In this document: piece after piece, positions 53,879-64,000 of the stretch
Numbering within the stretch: the first letter of the stretch is position 1
How the letters are laid out: every line of letters begins with the position of its first letter
Source of the DNA: Paenibacillus sp. MSJ-34
GTDB lineage: Bacteria; Bacillota; Bacilli; Paenibacillales; Paenibacillaceae
Direction of reading: 5' to 3'
NCBI RefSeq assembly: GCF_018918005.1
Contig: NZ_JAHLPR010000011.1
Span: 57,064 to 121,063, forward strand
DNA: 64,000 nt
Notes under the pieces: generated by a model
What the model saw: only the letters and a program-made list of their open reading frames with translations
What the model was told of the DNA's origin: nothing
Databases searched by the model: none
Made by a program: the position numbers and the translations under genes

Positions 53879-55021
53879 ATGAAATTAACGATCTACAAAA
53901 ACGAATTAAACGAAGCGATACAGCATGTTTCCAAAGCGATTACGAGCCGTACGACAATCCCGATCCTGCATGGAATCAAAATCGATGTCACGCATCAAGG
54001 CGTAACATTAACCGCCAGCGATACCGATATTTCGATTCAAAGCTTCATACCGCTTGAAGACGGGAAACGGACGATCGCCCGGATCGAAAAAACGGGAAGC
54101 GTTGTTTTACCGGCCAAGTTTTTTGTCGACATTATTAAGAAGCTTCCTTTGGAAGATGTCGAAATCGAAGTAAAAGAACATTTTCAAACGTTTATTCGCT
54201 CCGGCTCCACCGATATTCAAATGGTCGGGCTCGATCCGGAAGAATTCCCCGTCTTGCCGACGATTGAAGGAAATCAAACGATTACCATTAATGGGGATTT
54301 ATTGAAAACGGTAATTAAGCAAACGGTGTTTGCCATTTCGACCAATGAAAGCACGCCGATACTGACAGGCATATTATGGACGCTGAAAGACAATGAATTG
54401 AAGTTTATGGCAACGGACCGCGTTCGGCTAGCCAGCCGTTCCGTCCGGCTCGACACGAATGAGGACGTGCAATTCAACAATGTCGTCATTTCGGGTAAAA
54501 CGTTAAACGAGTTAAGCAAAATCGTGCCGGATCAAAATACGTTGGTTGAAATTGTCGTTTCCGATAATCAAGTTTTGTTCAAAATCGATCGCGTATTGTT
54601 CTATTCGCGCATATTGGACGGAGTATACCCCGATGTTTCTAAAGTTATTCCGCAAAACTACAAAACAGAACTAACTTTGGATACAAAAAAATTGACGGAT
54701 GCGATCGACCGCGCTTATTTATTGTCGCGCGAAGAGAAAACGAATATCGTCCGCCTGATGACGAAAGAAGACGGTACGATCGAAATTTCGTCCAGCTCGT
54801 CGGAGCTCGGCAAAGTTACGGAGCAGCTTGATGTCAAGGAATTTACCGGAGAACCGCTCAAAATTTCGTTCAACTCCAAATATATGCTCGACGTATTAAA
54901 AGTCATCGACAGCGAATATATATTTCTAGGCTTCACGGGGGCGATGAGTCCGATTATTATTATTCCGAAGGAACATAGCGACAGCTTGCATTTAATATTG
55001 CCGTACCGTACGACGAACTAG
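53879..55021 (+). CDS. dnaN: DNA polymerase III beta clamp
   Basis: A 380-residue sliding clamp with three repeated domains; MKLTIYKNELNEAIQHVSKAI at the start, the C-terminal SIIII-type PIIIIPKEHSD and LPYRT ending. ATG 53879 has GAGGAG eight bases upstream; an in-frame start at 53834 is ignored. Confidence 0.97.
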   Translation: MKLTIYKNELNEAIQHVSKAITSRTTIPILHGIKIDVTHQGVTLTASDTDISIQSFIPLEDGKRTIARIEKTGSVVLPAKFFVDIIKKLPLEDVEIEVKEHFQTFIRSGSTDIQMVGLDPEEFPVLPTIEGNQTITINGDLLKTVIKQTVFAISTNESTPILTGILWTLKDNELKFMATDRVRLASRSVRLDTNEDVQFNNVVISGKTLNELSKIVPDQNTLVEIVVSDNQVLFKIDRVLFYSRILDGVYPDVSKVIPQNYKTELTLDTKKLTDAIDRAYLLSREEKTNIVRLMTKEDGTIEISSSSSELGKVTEQLDVKEFTGEPLKISFNSKYMLDVLKVIDSEYIFLGFTGAMSPIIIIPKEHSDSLHLILPYRTTN

Positions 55022-55054
55022 ATCGGCGGCTGCGGTCGGAAAGGAATTGCCGAG

Positions 55055-55270
55055 ATGAACCAGGTTGAAATTCAAACCGAATATATTACGTTAGGACAGT
55101 TTCTCAAGCTGGCCGACTGTATCGCTACCGGGGGCCATGCCAAAGCGTTCTTGCAGGAAGGTACCGTTCGCGTGAACGGAGAGCCGGAAAATCGGCGGGG
55201 ACGAAAGCTGTATCCGTCCGATATCGTGCATGTGGAAGGATGCGGCGAGTTTCAGGTCGTGCAAGGGTAA
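55055..55270 (+). CDS. yaaA: S4-domain RNA-binding protein YaaA
   Basis: A 71-residue S4-like protein: ITLGQFLKLADCIATGGHAK and EGTVRVNGEPENRRGRKLYP. In Bacillus, YaaA acts in 50S assembly. AAGGAA lies nine bases upstream. Between dnaN and recF as usual. Confidence 0.92.
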   Translation: MNQVEIQTEYITLGQFLKLADCIATGGHAKAFLQEGTVRVNGEPENRRGRKLYPSDIVHVEGCGEFQVVQG

Positions 55271-55305
55271 AGGACGGTCGGACTTGAACTGCAGGAGGCC
55301 GGGTT

Positions 55306-56406
55306 GTGTTTTTAAAACAGATCGACTTACAGCAATATCGCAATTTTGAGCGAGTGGAACTTCATACCGATCAGAAAGTGAATATATTTATCGGGCAAAA
55401 TGCGCAAGGCAAAACGAATCTGCTGGAAGCGATTTACGTGCTGGCGTTGACGAAATCGCATCGCACCGGCAAAGACAAGGAACTGATCCGGTTTGAGGCG
55501 GACGCAGCCAAACTGCATGCGGCGATCGACAAAAAATACGGAGCTGTCGCATTGGATCTGTCCATTTCGCAGCAAGGGAAAAAAGCGAAAATCAACGGGC
55601 TGGAACAAAAGAAGCTGAGCAATTTTATCGGCGCGCTCAACGTCGTCATGTTCGCTCCCGAAGATTTGGAGATCGTGAAAGGCAGCCCGGGGATAAGGCG
55701 GCGTTTTCTCGATATGGAGATCGGGCAAGTGCAGCCCAGTTATTTGTACCATTTGCAGCAATATCAGAAAATATTGATTCAGCGCAACAACATGCTGAAA
55801 CAAAACGGCGGGCATCAATCGGAATTGCTCGCCGTTTGGAACGAACAGCTTGCGGCAAACGGTGTTAAAATCATGTTGAAAAGGAAACAATTTATAAAAA
55901 AACTGCAACATTGGGCAACGACGATACACCATGGGATTACGAACGGGGCAGAATCGTTTTCGATGGCTTATTTGCCGTCCTTTCGCGCGGAAGAGGAAGA
56001 TGAAACTGTTCTATTTGATCATTTTATGTTAAAGTTATCACAAATGAAGGAACAAGAGATGAGGCGCGGAATGACGCTTGTTGGGCCGCATCGCGACGAC
56101 ATGTCCTTTTATATTAACGATAAAGAAGTCCAGACGTACGGTTCGCAAGGCCAACAGCGGACGACGGCCTTATCGTTGAAATTGGCGGAGATCGAGCTGA
56201 TTAACGAGGAAATCGGCGAATATCCGATTTTGCTCTTGGACGATGTTCTGTCGGAGCTGGATCAATATCGGCAAACGCAGCTTATCGAGACGTTTCAGAA
56301 CAAAGTGCAAACTTTCATTACGACGACCGGCATAGAAAGCATTAACGCGAGCAAGTTGAAGGATGCCAATATTTATCATGTCCGGCAAGGGCATGTGATG
56401 CGTTAG
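55306..56406 (+). CDS. recF: DNA replication/repair protein RecF
   Basis: A 366-residue SMC-like ATPase: FIGQNAQGKTNLLEAIYVLA (Walker A), the signature GSQGQQRTTALSLKLAE and ILLLDDVLSELD (Walker B). Helps load RecA at gaps. GTG 55306 has AGGAGG seven bases upstream. Confidence 0.96.
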   Translation: MFLKQIDLQQYRNFERVELHTDQKVNIFIGQNAQGKTNLLEAIYVLALTKSHRTGKDKELIRFEADAAKLHAAIDKKYGAVALDLSISQQGKKAKINGLEQKKLSNFIGALNVVMFAPEDLEIVKGSPGIRRRFLDMEIGQVQPSYLYHLQQYQKILIQRNNMLKQNGGHQSELLAVWNEQLAANGVKIMLKRKQFIKKLQHWATTIHHGITNGAESFSMAYLPSFRAEEEDETVLFDHFMLKLSQMKEQEMRRGMTLVGPHRDDMSFYINDKEVQTYGSQGQQRTTALSLKLAEIELINEEIGEYPILLLDDVLSELDQYRQTQLIETFQNKVQTFITTTGIESINASKLKDANIYHVRQGHVMR

Positions 56407-56418
56407 GAGTGAAGCGCG

Positions 56419-56670
56419 GTGTATATACATTTAGGCGGAGAAAAAGTCATTCGCAGCTCGGAGCTTATCGCCATTTTCGATATTACGATTGAGAAATCGT
56501 CTAAATTGACGAAACAATATTTAGCGCATGCGCATCAACATAAACACGCGGAAATGATCGGAGAAGAAGAAGCGAAATCCATCGTCGTCACCAAAAGTAA
56601 AGTGTATTATTCGCCGATATCCTCCACAACGTTGAAGAAGCGGGCGAATTCCTTTACGGCGGGAGCGTAA
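56419..56670 (+). CDS. remB: RemB/YaaB extracellular matrix regulator family (DUF370)
   Basis: An 83-residue protein, MYIHLGGEKVIRSSELIAIFD, matching the yaaB position and family between recF and gyrB; biofilm matrix regulator RemB in B. subtilis. GTG 56419 is the start; GGAG is upstream at slightly long spacing. Confidence 0.88.
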   Translation: MYIHLGGEKVIRSSELIAIFDITIEKSSKLTKQYLAHAHQHKHAEMIGEEEAKSIVVTKSKVYYSPISSTTLKKRANSFTAGA

Positions 56671-56704
56671 ACGGGATATGTTGCAACTGAATTTATAGAA
56701 GTAG

Positions 56705-58624
<1,920 letters not shown>

Positions 58625-58650
58625 TTTGAATTGTTCCTATCGTTCATAAT

Positions 58651-58689
58651 GAGAGAAGATGGTTTCCCATCTTCTCTCAACTCTTTTTT
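58651..58689 (+). terminator. gyrB terminator
   Basis: A 12-base stem GAGAGAAGATGG / CCATCTTCTCTC with loop TTTC, then AACTCTTTTTT on the plus strand. Its right arm overlaps the last bases of the reversed yheC-like gene. Confidence 0.92.
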
Positions 58690-59456
58690 CGAGGCTTGTA
58701 GCGCCCGTAATGCAGGGCATAACGGTACATTTTCCGGAATATTTTTTTGTTCTTCAGGTTGCGAAAGATGAACGGGTCCGGACAGGTGTTGACCTCCAGC
58801 ACCCAAGGCTTGAATTGTTCGTCGATGGCTACGTCCAGTCCCAGCTCCTTCAGGCGGGGATACGATTTCTCCAATTGCCGGCCGACGGTTACTCCTAGTA
58901 TTTTCAGCTTTTCGGCCAACTGTTTTTTTTCCGCGGGATTCAGATGCGACGACATTAACTTGGAGAATGAGAGCGGTTTACCGCCGCTGTGGTAATTGGT
59001 CACCACTTTCTGCGGCGCAGCCAACCGCCCGATGATCCCCGTCGTTTCCCATTCATCTTGCAAATTTTTTTGTACCATGACGCGAATGTCGAAACGGCGC
59101 TTGCGATGCTTCAACAAATGAATGCCGCGCTGGACGATGTACGGTTTGCCTCGAGTTTTGGGCATAAGAGACAGGTACATTCGCTCATAGGACGCAAAGT
59201 TTTTCGATTCCGTACCAACGTGGTAACGATAATGATCGGCGCCCCCGCTTTGGCCCGAATGTTTTTCCACCAGCATGACTCCGATGCCGTACGTACCCCG
59301 TACCGGCTTCACATACACCATGTTGTATTGATCCAGCATCGATTTTAAAGATGCGGCATTCATTTTGCGCGTCTCCGGAATACAGTTTTGCAACTTGCTA
59401 TTCTTTAGCAGCGTCTTTGTTTTGGCCCATTTGCTGAATACCCGCTGAATAGCCAA
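58677..59456 (-). CDS. YheC/YheD family (ATP-grasp-like) spore-coat-associated protein
   Basis: About 259 residues. The fold pattern is ATP-grasp: MVYVKPVRGTYGIGVMLVEK (nucleotide-binding Lys), YIVQRGIHLL, FDIRVMVQKN and LGLDVAIDEQFKPWVLEVN. Known homologues are endospore coat-associated. It is shorter than the usual ~350-450-residue YheC/D, with the N-terminal domain missing. TTG 59456 (GAAAGG nine bases upstream) is the likely start; TTG 59465 is too near that site. It lies reversed between gyrB and gyrA. Confidence 0.85.
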   Translation of the reverse strand: MAIQRVFSKWAKTKTLLKNSKLQNCIPETRKMNAASLKSMLDQYNMVYVKPVRGTYGIGVMLVEKHSGQSGGADHYRYHVGTESKNFASYERMYLSLMPKTRGKPYIVQRGIHLLKHRKRRFDIRVMVQKNLQDEWETTGIIGRLAAPQKVVTNYHSGGKPLSFSKLMSSHLNPAEKKQLAEKLKILGVTVGRQLEKSYPRLKELGLDVAIDEQFKPWVLEVNTCPDPFIFRNLKNKKIFRKMYRYALHYGRYKPRKKS

Positions 59457-59593
59457 AGCGATCAACCTTTCGCTTAGAATTAATTCACGAAGGACAGAAA
59501 AGGAATTGAGTGGTATAATAAATCTGTTGTGCGTGTTATCTCATGGTTCATAGTATGTAGAACGAGGCGATTCGGAAGTAGGCATACGTTTAA

Positions 59594-59622
59594 TTGTACT
59601 TGTTTCGTGAAAGTAATATAAT
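59594..59622 (+). promoter_or_regulatory. gyrA promoter
   Basis: -35 TTGTAC (59594-59599), 17-base spacer, -10 TATAAT (59617-59622). A second possible extended -10 (TGGTATAAT, 59511-59519) lies upstream. Confidence 0.75.
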
Positions 59623-59697
59623 GAATGTTAGCGTAAATATAGGAAAAACCGGCATTTTTGATATAAAAGCATAAACGCTTTATTGAGGAGGTCCATC

Positions 59698-62238
59698 ATG
59701 GCAGAGGAAAAAAGCTCGCAAATTAAAGATCGCGATATTGGCGTAGAAATGCGCGATTCTTTTATGAGTTATGCAATGAGCATCATTGTAAGCCGGGCAT
59801 TGCCGGACGTTCGCGACGGACTGAAGCCGGTGCATCGCAGAATTTTGTACGCGATGTCGGAACTCGGCATGTCGCCGGACAAGCCTTATAAGAAATCGGC
59901 GAGAATCGTCGGCGAAGTCATCGGTAAGTATCATCCGCACGGCGATTCGGCCGTCTACGAGACGATGGTGCGGATGGCGCAGGACTTCTCGCTTCGATAT
60001 ATGCTGGTGGACGGGCACGGCAACTTCGGCTCGATCGATGGAGATATGGCTGCGGCGATGCGCTATACGGAGGCGCGTCTTTCGAAAATTGCAATGGAAA
60101 TGCTGCGCGACATCAATAAGGAGACAATCGACTTCGCTCCGAACTATGACGGAGAAGAGCAAGAACCGGTCGTGTTGCCGGCGCGTTATCCGAACTTGCT
60201 TGTGAACGGCGTCTCCGGGATCGCGGTCGGAATGGCGACTAATATTCCGCCCCATAACTTAGGGGAAGTCATTGACGGCGTCCAGGCGTTAATCCGCAAC
60301 CCGGATCTTACGCCGCTGGAGATGATGGAATATATTAAAGGCCCCGATTTCCCAACGGCCGGCTTTATTCTCGGGCGCGAAGGCATTCGCCAAGCATATG
60401 CGACCGGACGCGGCACCGTCACGATGCGGGCGCGGGCGACGATTGAAGAGTCGGGCGGCAAAGCTCGCATCATTGTGCACGAGCTGCCTTATCAAGTCAT
60501 TAAGGCGCGTCTCGTCGAGAAAATCGCCGAGCTGGTGCGGGAGAAGAAGATCGAGGGCATTACCGATTTGCGCGACGAATCGGACCGCACGGGCATGCGA
60601 GTTGTCATCGAACTGCGCCGCGACGTTAATCCGAACATCGTGTTGAACAACCTGTACAAACATACCGCCATGCAATCCAATTTTGGCATTAATATGCTGG
60701 CGATCGTGAATAACGAACCGAAAATTCTGAATCTGAAAGAAATGTTAAGCCATTATTTGCAGCACCAGATTGAAGTGATCCGCCGCCGCACCGAATTCGA
60801 TTTGAAGAAAGCGGAAGCGCGGGCTCATATTCTCGAAGGGCTGCGGATTGCGCTCGATCATATCGACGAAGTGATTGCATTAATTCGTTCGTCGAAATCG
60901 GATGAGGAAGCGCGCGAAGGGCTGATGGGACGGTTCGGTTTAAGCTTCGATCAAGCCCAAGCGATTCTCGACATGCGTTTGCGCCGGTTGACCGGATTGG
61001 AACGCGAGAAAATCGAGAGCGAATATGCGGAATTGTTGAAAAAGATCGAAGAATATCGCGCGATCTTGGCGAGCGAGCAATTGGTGCTCGACATCATTAG
61101 CGAAGAGCTGAACGAGATTAAAGAGAAGTTCGGGGATGAGCGCCGCACCGAAATTACGGTCGGCGAAGAGAGCATTCTCGATGAAGATTTGATTCCGCGC
61201 GAGGAAGTTATCGTAACGATTACCCATACCGGTTATATCAAACGATTGCCTTTGAATACGTACCGCAGCCAACGCCGCGGCGGCAAAGGCGTCATGGGAA
61301 TGGATACGAAGGATAACGACTTCGTCGAGCATTTATTCGTGACGAACTCGCATCACTATCTTATGTTCTTCACGAATAAAGGAAAGGTGTACCGGATTAA
61401 GGCATACGAAATTCCGGAATTAAGCCGGACTGCCCGCGGAACGCCGATTATCAATTTGATTCAGATCGAGCAAGGAGAAATGATCAATGCGGTCATTCCC
61501 GTGGAGCAATTCGAAGCGGATAAATTCCTGTTCTTCGCGACCCGCCACGGAATCGTCAAGAAAACGCCGCTCGACGATTACTCCAACATTCGCAAAGTCG
61601 GTCTGATTGCGATTACGCTGCGCGAAGAGGACGAGTTGATTGGCGTCAAACTGACGGACGGCAATCAAGAGATCATCATGGGTACGAGTCAAGGCATGTC
61701 GATTCGTTTTCCGGAGAAGGACGTGCGTTCGATGGGACGCGGCGCTTCCGGGGTGAAAGGGATCGCCATCGACGACGACGATAAAGTGATCGATATGGAT
61801 GTCGTGCAGCCGGATCAAGACGTATTGATCGTTACATCGAAAGGGTACGGCAAGCGGACGCCGATGTCCGAATACCGGATCCAAAGCCGCGGCGGCAAAG
61901 GGATCAAAACGATCAATGTCACCGAGAAGAACGGGCCGGTTGTCGGGCTGAAGGTCGTTCAGAATGACGAAGACCTTATGATTATTACGGAGTCCGGAAC
62001 ATTGATCCGTATGAGCATGAGCGGCATTTCGACCATGGGCCGCTACACGCAAGGCGTCAAATTGATCAACATTCGCGAGGAAGATTCCGTAGCGACGGTT
62101 GCGCGCGCGGATAAGAGCGAAGAAGAAGATCAAGATGCGGAGCAATCCGCATTGGACGGCAGCGCGGCGGTTGAAGGAACCGAATCCGATGCGGACGGAC
62201 AACAAATCGCCGACCCGTCGGCGGATGACGAACAATAG
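59698..62238 (+). CDS. gyrA: DNA gyrase subunit A
   Basis: An 846-residue subunit: [20 protein letters not shown], the resistance region [17 protein letters not shown] (Ser at the 83-equivalent and Glu at the 87-equivalent, the wild-type pattern of Bacillales), catalytic Tyr in [10 protein letters not shown], and the GyrA box QRRGGKG in the C-terminal beta-pinwheel. A long acidic tail (about 800-846) ends SADDEQ. ATG 59698 has GGAGG six bases upstream. Confidence 0.97.
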   Translation: MAEEKSSQIKDRDIGVEMRDSFMSYAMSIIVSRALPDVRDGLKPVHRRILYAMSELGMSPDKPYKKSARIVGEVIGKYHPHGDSAVYETMVRMAQDFSLRYMLVDGHGNFGSIDGDMAAAMRYTEARLSKIAMEMLRDINKETIDFAPNYDGEEQEPVVLPARYPNLLVNGVSGIAVGMATNIPPHNLGEVIDGVQALIRNPDLTPLEMMEYIKGPDFPTAGFILGREGIRQAYATGRGTVTMRARATIEESGGKARIIVHELPYQVIKARLVEKIAELVREKKIEGITDLRDESDRTGMRVVIELRRDVNPNIVLNNLYKHTAMQSNFGINMLAIVNNEPKILNLKEMLSHYLQHQIEVIRRRTEFDLKKAEARAHILEGLRIALDHIDEVIALIRSSKSDEEAREGLMGRFGLSFDQAQAILDMRLRRLTGLEREKIESEYAELLKKIEEYRAILASEQLVLDIISEELNEIKEKFGDERRTEITVGEESILDEDLIPREEVIVTITHTGYIKRLPLNTYRSQRRGGKGVMGMDTKDNDFVEHLFVTNSHHYLMFFTNKGKVYRIKAYEIPELSRTARGTPIINLIQIEQGEMINAVIPVEQFEADKFLFFATRHGIVKKTPLDDYSNIRKVGLIAITLREEDELIGVKLTDGNQEIIMGTSQGMSIRFPEKDVRSMGRGASGVKGIAIDDDDKVIDMDVVQPDQDVLIVTSKGYGKRTPMSEYRIQSRGGKGIKTINVTEKNGPVVGLKVVQNDEDLMIITESGTLIRMSMSGISTMGRYTQGVKLINIREEDSVATVARADKSEEEDQDAEQSALDGSAAVEGTESDADGQQIADPSADDEQ

Positions 62239-62256
62239 CTAGCGTTTTATAGGGAC

Positions 62257-62297
62257 ATGGGCATTTTCCTTGATCGGTGAGGAAGATGCCCATTTTC
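62257..62297 (+). terminator. gyrA terminator
   Basis: ATGGGCATTTTCC / GGAAGATGCCCAT around an 11-base loop, followed by TTTTC; 18 bases after the gyrA stop. Confidence 0.8.
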
Positions 62298-62411
62298 ATC
62301 GGTTCATGCCTTTTTTATTTTTCGTATTGACGGGTTCAGCCAGCAGGATTTGCCGAAAATGTGATGAATATATGACAAACATAGGTTGATTTTAGGAGTT
62401 GTTTAACGCGT

Positions 62412-63479
62412 ATGGCTCAATTATTATTATCCGAATTGAAACCCGGCGATACGATTGCGGAAGACGTGCATAGTCCGCTAGGCAGCGTCCTTTTTCAGAA
62501 GGGAAGAGTGATTAGCAGTCGCGACTTGGAAATTCTCGAAGCCTTTCTGGTCCGAACCGTTTCCGTCCAAAGAGAAGGGGAGGCGACGGTCCAAGAAGAT
62601 GATTTGCAACCGGCGATGGAAGGAAGAGCGCCAGCGATTGCCGAATCGTTCCAAAGCGAGTACGACCAGACGATTCTTCTCGTCAAACGGGCGTTTTCGT
62701 CCGCCTTGGCGGGGGATATCCCGATTATCGAATTGCGGAAACGACTGGAGTCATTGTTCGCGAGAATATCGGAATACAATATTTTGACATTCATGCCCGA
62801 ACAAGCAATGGAAGAAGACTACATGTATCATCATGCGGCGCTATCCGCTTTAACTTCTTATTTATTGGCCAAATGGGTGGGGCTCGGGCCTAAGGATTGG
62901 ATGCAAGTCGCCCTGGCCGGATTGCTGCACGACATCGGAAATATGCGGATCGATCCGGCGATTATAAGCAAGCCCGCGTCATTAGCGCAGGAAGAAGAGC
63001 GGGAAATGAGAAATCATACGAAGTACGGTTATCAACTGTTGAAAAATATAACCGCCATTAATGACGGCGTGAAATTGGCGGCGTTGCAGCATCACGAGAA
63101 AGTGGACGGTAGCGGATATCCTCTCGGGGTTCAAGGGGATAAAATCCATCCCTATGCGAAAATCGTCGCCGTGGCCGATATTTATCACGCCATGACGTTG
63201 AATCGCGCTTATAAGAAGAAACAATCCCCTTTCACGGTGCTTGAGCAGTTATCGAAGGAGTCGTTCGGCAAATTGGACGCCAGTTATGTTCAGACGTTTA
63301 TTGTGAAAGTAACGCAGTTTCAGAACGGGGCTCTTGTCCGGCTGAATAACGGCCGACTGGGAGAAATCGTATTTACCGACCGCAGCCACCCGACCCGGCC
63401 TTGGGTGTCCATCGACGGAGACATTTTTAATTTGGCGTTGGAGCGGGATTTGATGATCGAGGGCATCATTCGGAAATAA
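62412..63479 (+). CDS. HD-GYP domain phosphohydrolase
   Basis: A 355-residue cytoplasmic protein: N-terminal region (about 1-60; DTIAEDVHSPLGSVLFQKG) common to this family, then the HD-GYP domain (about 130-300) with HHAALSALT, LLHDIGNMRIDPAI, HTKYGYQLL, QHHEKVDGSGYPLG and VADIYHAMT. All metal ligands and the GYP loop are present, so cyclic-di-GMP hydrolysis is plausible. No sensor domain is fused. AGGAG is 13 bases before the ATG, an unusually long spacing. Confidence 0.9.
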   Translation: MAQLLLSELKPGDTIAEDVHSPLGSVLFQKGRVISSRDLEILEAFLVRTVSVQREGEATVQEDDLQPAMEGRAPAIAESFQSEYDQTILLVKRAFSSALAGDIPIIELRKRLESLFARISEYNILTFMPEQAMEEDYMYHHAALSALTSYLLAKWVGLGPKDWMQVALAGLLHDIGNMRIDPAIISKPASLAQEEEREMRNHTKYGYQLLKNITAINDGVKLAALQHHEKVDGSGYPLGVQGDKIHPYAKIVAVADIYHAMTLNRAYKKKQSPFTVLEQLSKESFGKLDASYVQTFIVKVTQFQNGALVRLNNGRLGEIVFTDRSHPTRPWVSIDGDIFNLALERDLMIEGIIRK

Positions 63480-63625
63480 TTACAACGGTATAAAGCTGGA
63501 CTTTTCGTATCAAACTGTGGTATATTCATATTCCTGCTTTTACGGGAGCGGGGAGTGGATTGCAACAGTTTTTTTGTTTGTAAATAAAGAATTGTTATTA
63601 ACAAAAAATTCTTGCAAAAAAACTC

Positions 63626-63655
63626 TTGCAATTTATAGATTGAATATGTTATATT
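63626..63655 (+). promoter_or_regulatory. rRNA operon promoter and leader
   Basis: -35 TTGCAA (63626-63631) and -10 TTATAT/TATATT (63649-63655), 17-18 bases apart, in very AT-rich DNA. The leader carries TTCTTTGAAAACTG near 63702-63715, the antitermination-associated sequence seen before Firmicute 16S genes. A further possible -10 (TGGTATATT) is at about 63518-63526. Confidence 0.7.
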
Positions 63656-63879
63656 ATTTAAGTCGCCGCTGAACAAGAGCGGAGATGAGCAAAAAAATTT
63701 GTTCTTTGAAAACTGAACAACGAGCGAATTAAGCAACAATAAATGAGAACGACAAGTTCTCGTCAGCAACGAAATTTTGAGCTATTCGGCTCTTTCATAT
63801 TCGGTTTTATCGGTTCTGCCGATGGAACCGACCAGATTATATCTCAACATCCCGTTCCGGGCCAAGAGAATAATCGTTT

Positions 63880-64000
63880 TCATGGAGAGTTTGATCCTGG
63901 CTCAGGACGAACGCTGGCGGCGTGCCTAATACATGCAAGTCGAGCGGAGTTCGTTTTGTAGCTTGCTACGAAGCGAACTTAGCGGCGGACGGGTGAGTAA
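63880..64000 (+). rRNA. 16S ribosomal RNA, 5' end (partial)
   Basis: GGAGAGTTTGATCCTGGCTC, then AGGACGAACGCTGGCGGC, CTAATACATGCAAGTCGAGC and GGCGGACGGGTGAGTAA are the invariant 5' region; V1 contains a stem around GTTCGTTTTGTAGC. Only ~120 nt are in the window. The exact 5' end is set by analogy with Bacillus. Confidence 0.95.

Overview
The window is chromosomal DNA from an endospore-forming, moderately GC-rich Firmicute of the Paenibacillaceae (Paenibacillus/Cohnella type). This rests on protein likenesses recalled from known families: yyaC, SpoIIIJ/Jag, YheC/D and the dnaA-dnaN-yaaA-recF-yaaB-gyrB-gyrA order. GTG and TTG starts behind strong Shine-Dalgarno sequences are frequent. No phage, insertion sequence or CRISPR array was found.

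Right replication arm (about 51.9-64.0 kb, + strand). Bipartite oriC flanks dnaA. The order is dnaA, dnaN, yaaA, recF, remB/yaaB, gyrB, a reversed yheC-like gene, gyrA, an HD-GYP gene, then the promoter and first ~120 nt of a 16S rRNA.

Left arm next to oriC (about 35.6-51.8 kb, mostly - strand). This is the conserved rpmH-rnpA-yidC-jag-mnmE-mnmG-rsmG set, then noc-parA-parB with two parS sites. A class V aminotransferase, DUF4446, yyaC (+), DUF3343, an MscS channel, DUF951 and tRNA-Ser(CGA) follow. yjzC (+) and rpsF-ssb-rpsR complete this part.

Accessory blocks (about 4.2-35.4 kb, all - strand). From high to low coordinates: (a) an arabinoside utilisation locus, with YesM/YesN-type two-component system, LplABC-type ABC importer, GH51 arabinofuranosidase and a GH2 enzyme, with two cre-like sites; (b) a possible nucleotide-scavenging operon, with Crp/Fnr-type regulator, nucleoside phosphorylase, complete ECF transporter (S, T, A, A') and an exported 5'-nucleotidase with SLH wall-anchoring repeats; (c) a GlpP antiterminator gene followed by a terminator-like leader and a UgpB/A/E-like importer with a HAD phosphatase and a TIM-barrel protein; (d) a three-gene ba3-type cytochrome oxidase operon behind an Fnr-type palindrome placed at -41.5; (e) an LCP cell-wall ligase, a CBS protein and a membrane-anchored amidohydrolase that lacks the usual HxH metal motif. 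The left end is the conserved mazG-like-yybS-gdpP-rplI-dnaB operon, with dnaB cut by the window edge.

Two intergenic stretches (10.5-11.5 kb and 37.2-38.0 kb) lack genes but carry short repeats: 18-bp near-palindromes, a 35-bp tandem array that runs into a gene end, and 23-bp direct repeats. A separate dispersed element lies between genes of the rnpA-mnmG cluster, and one copy sits inside the loop of the jag terminator.
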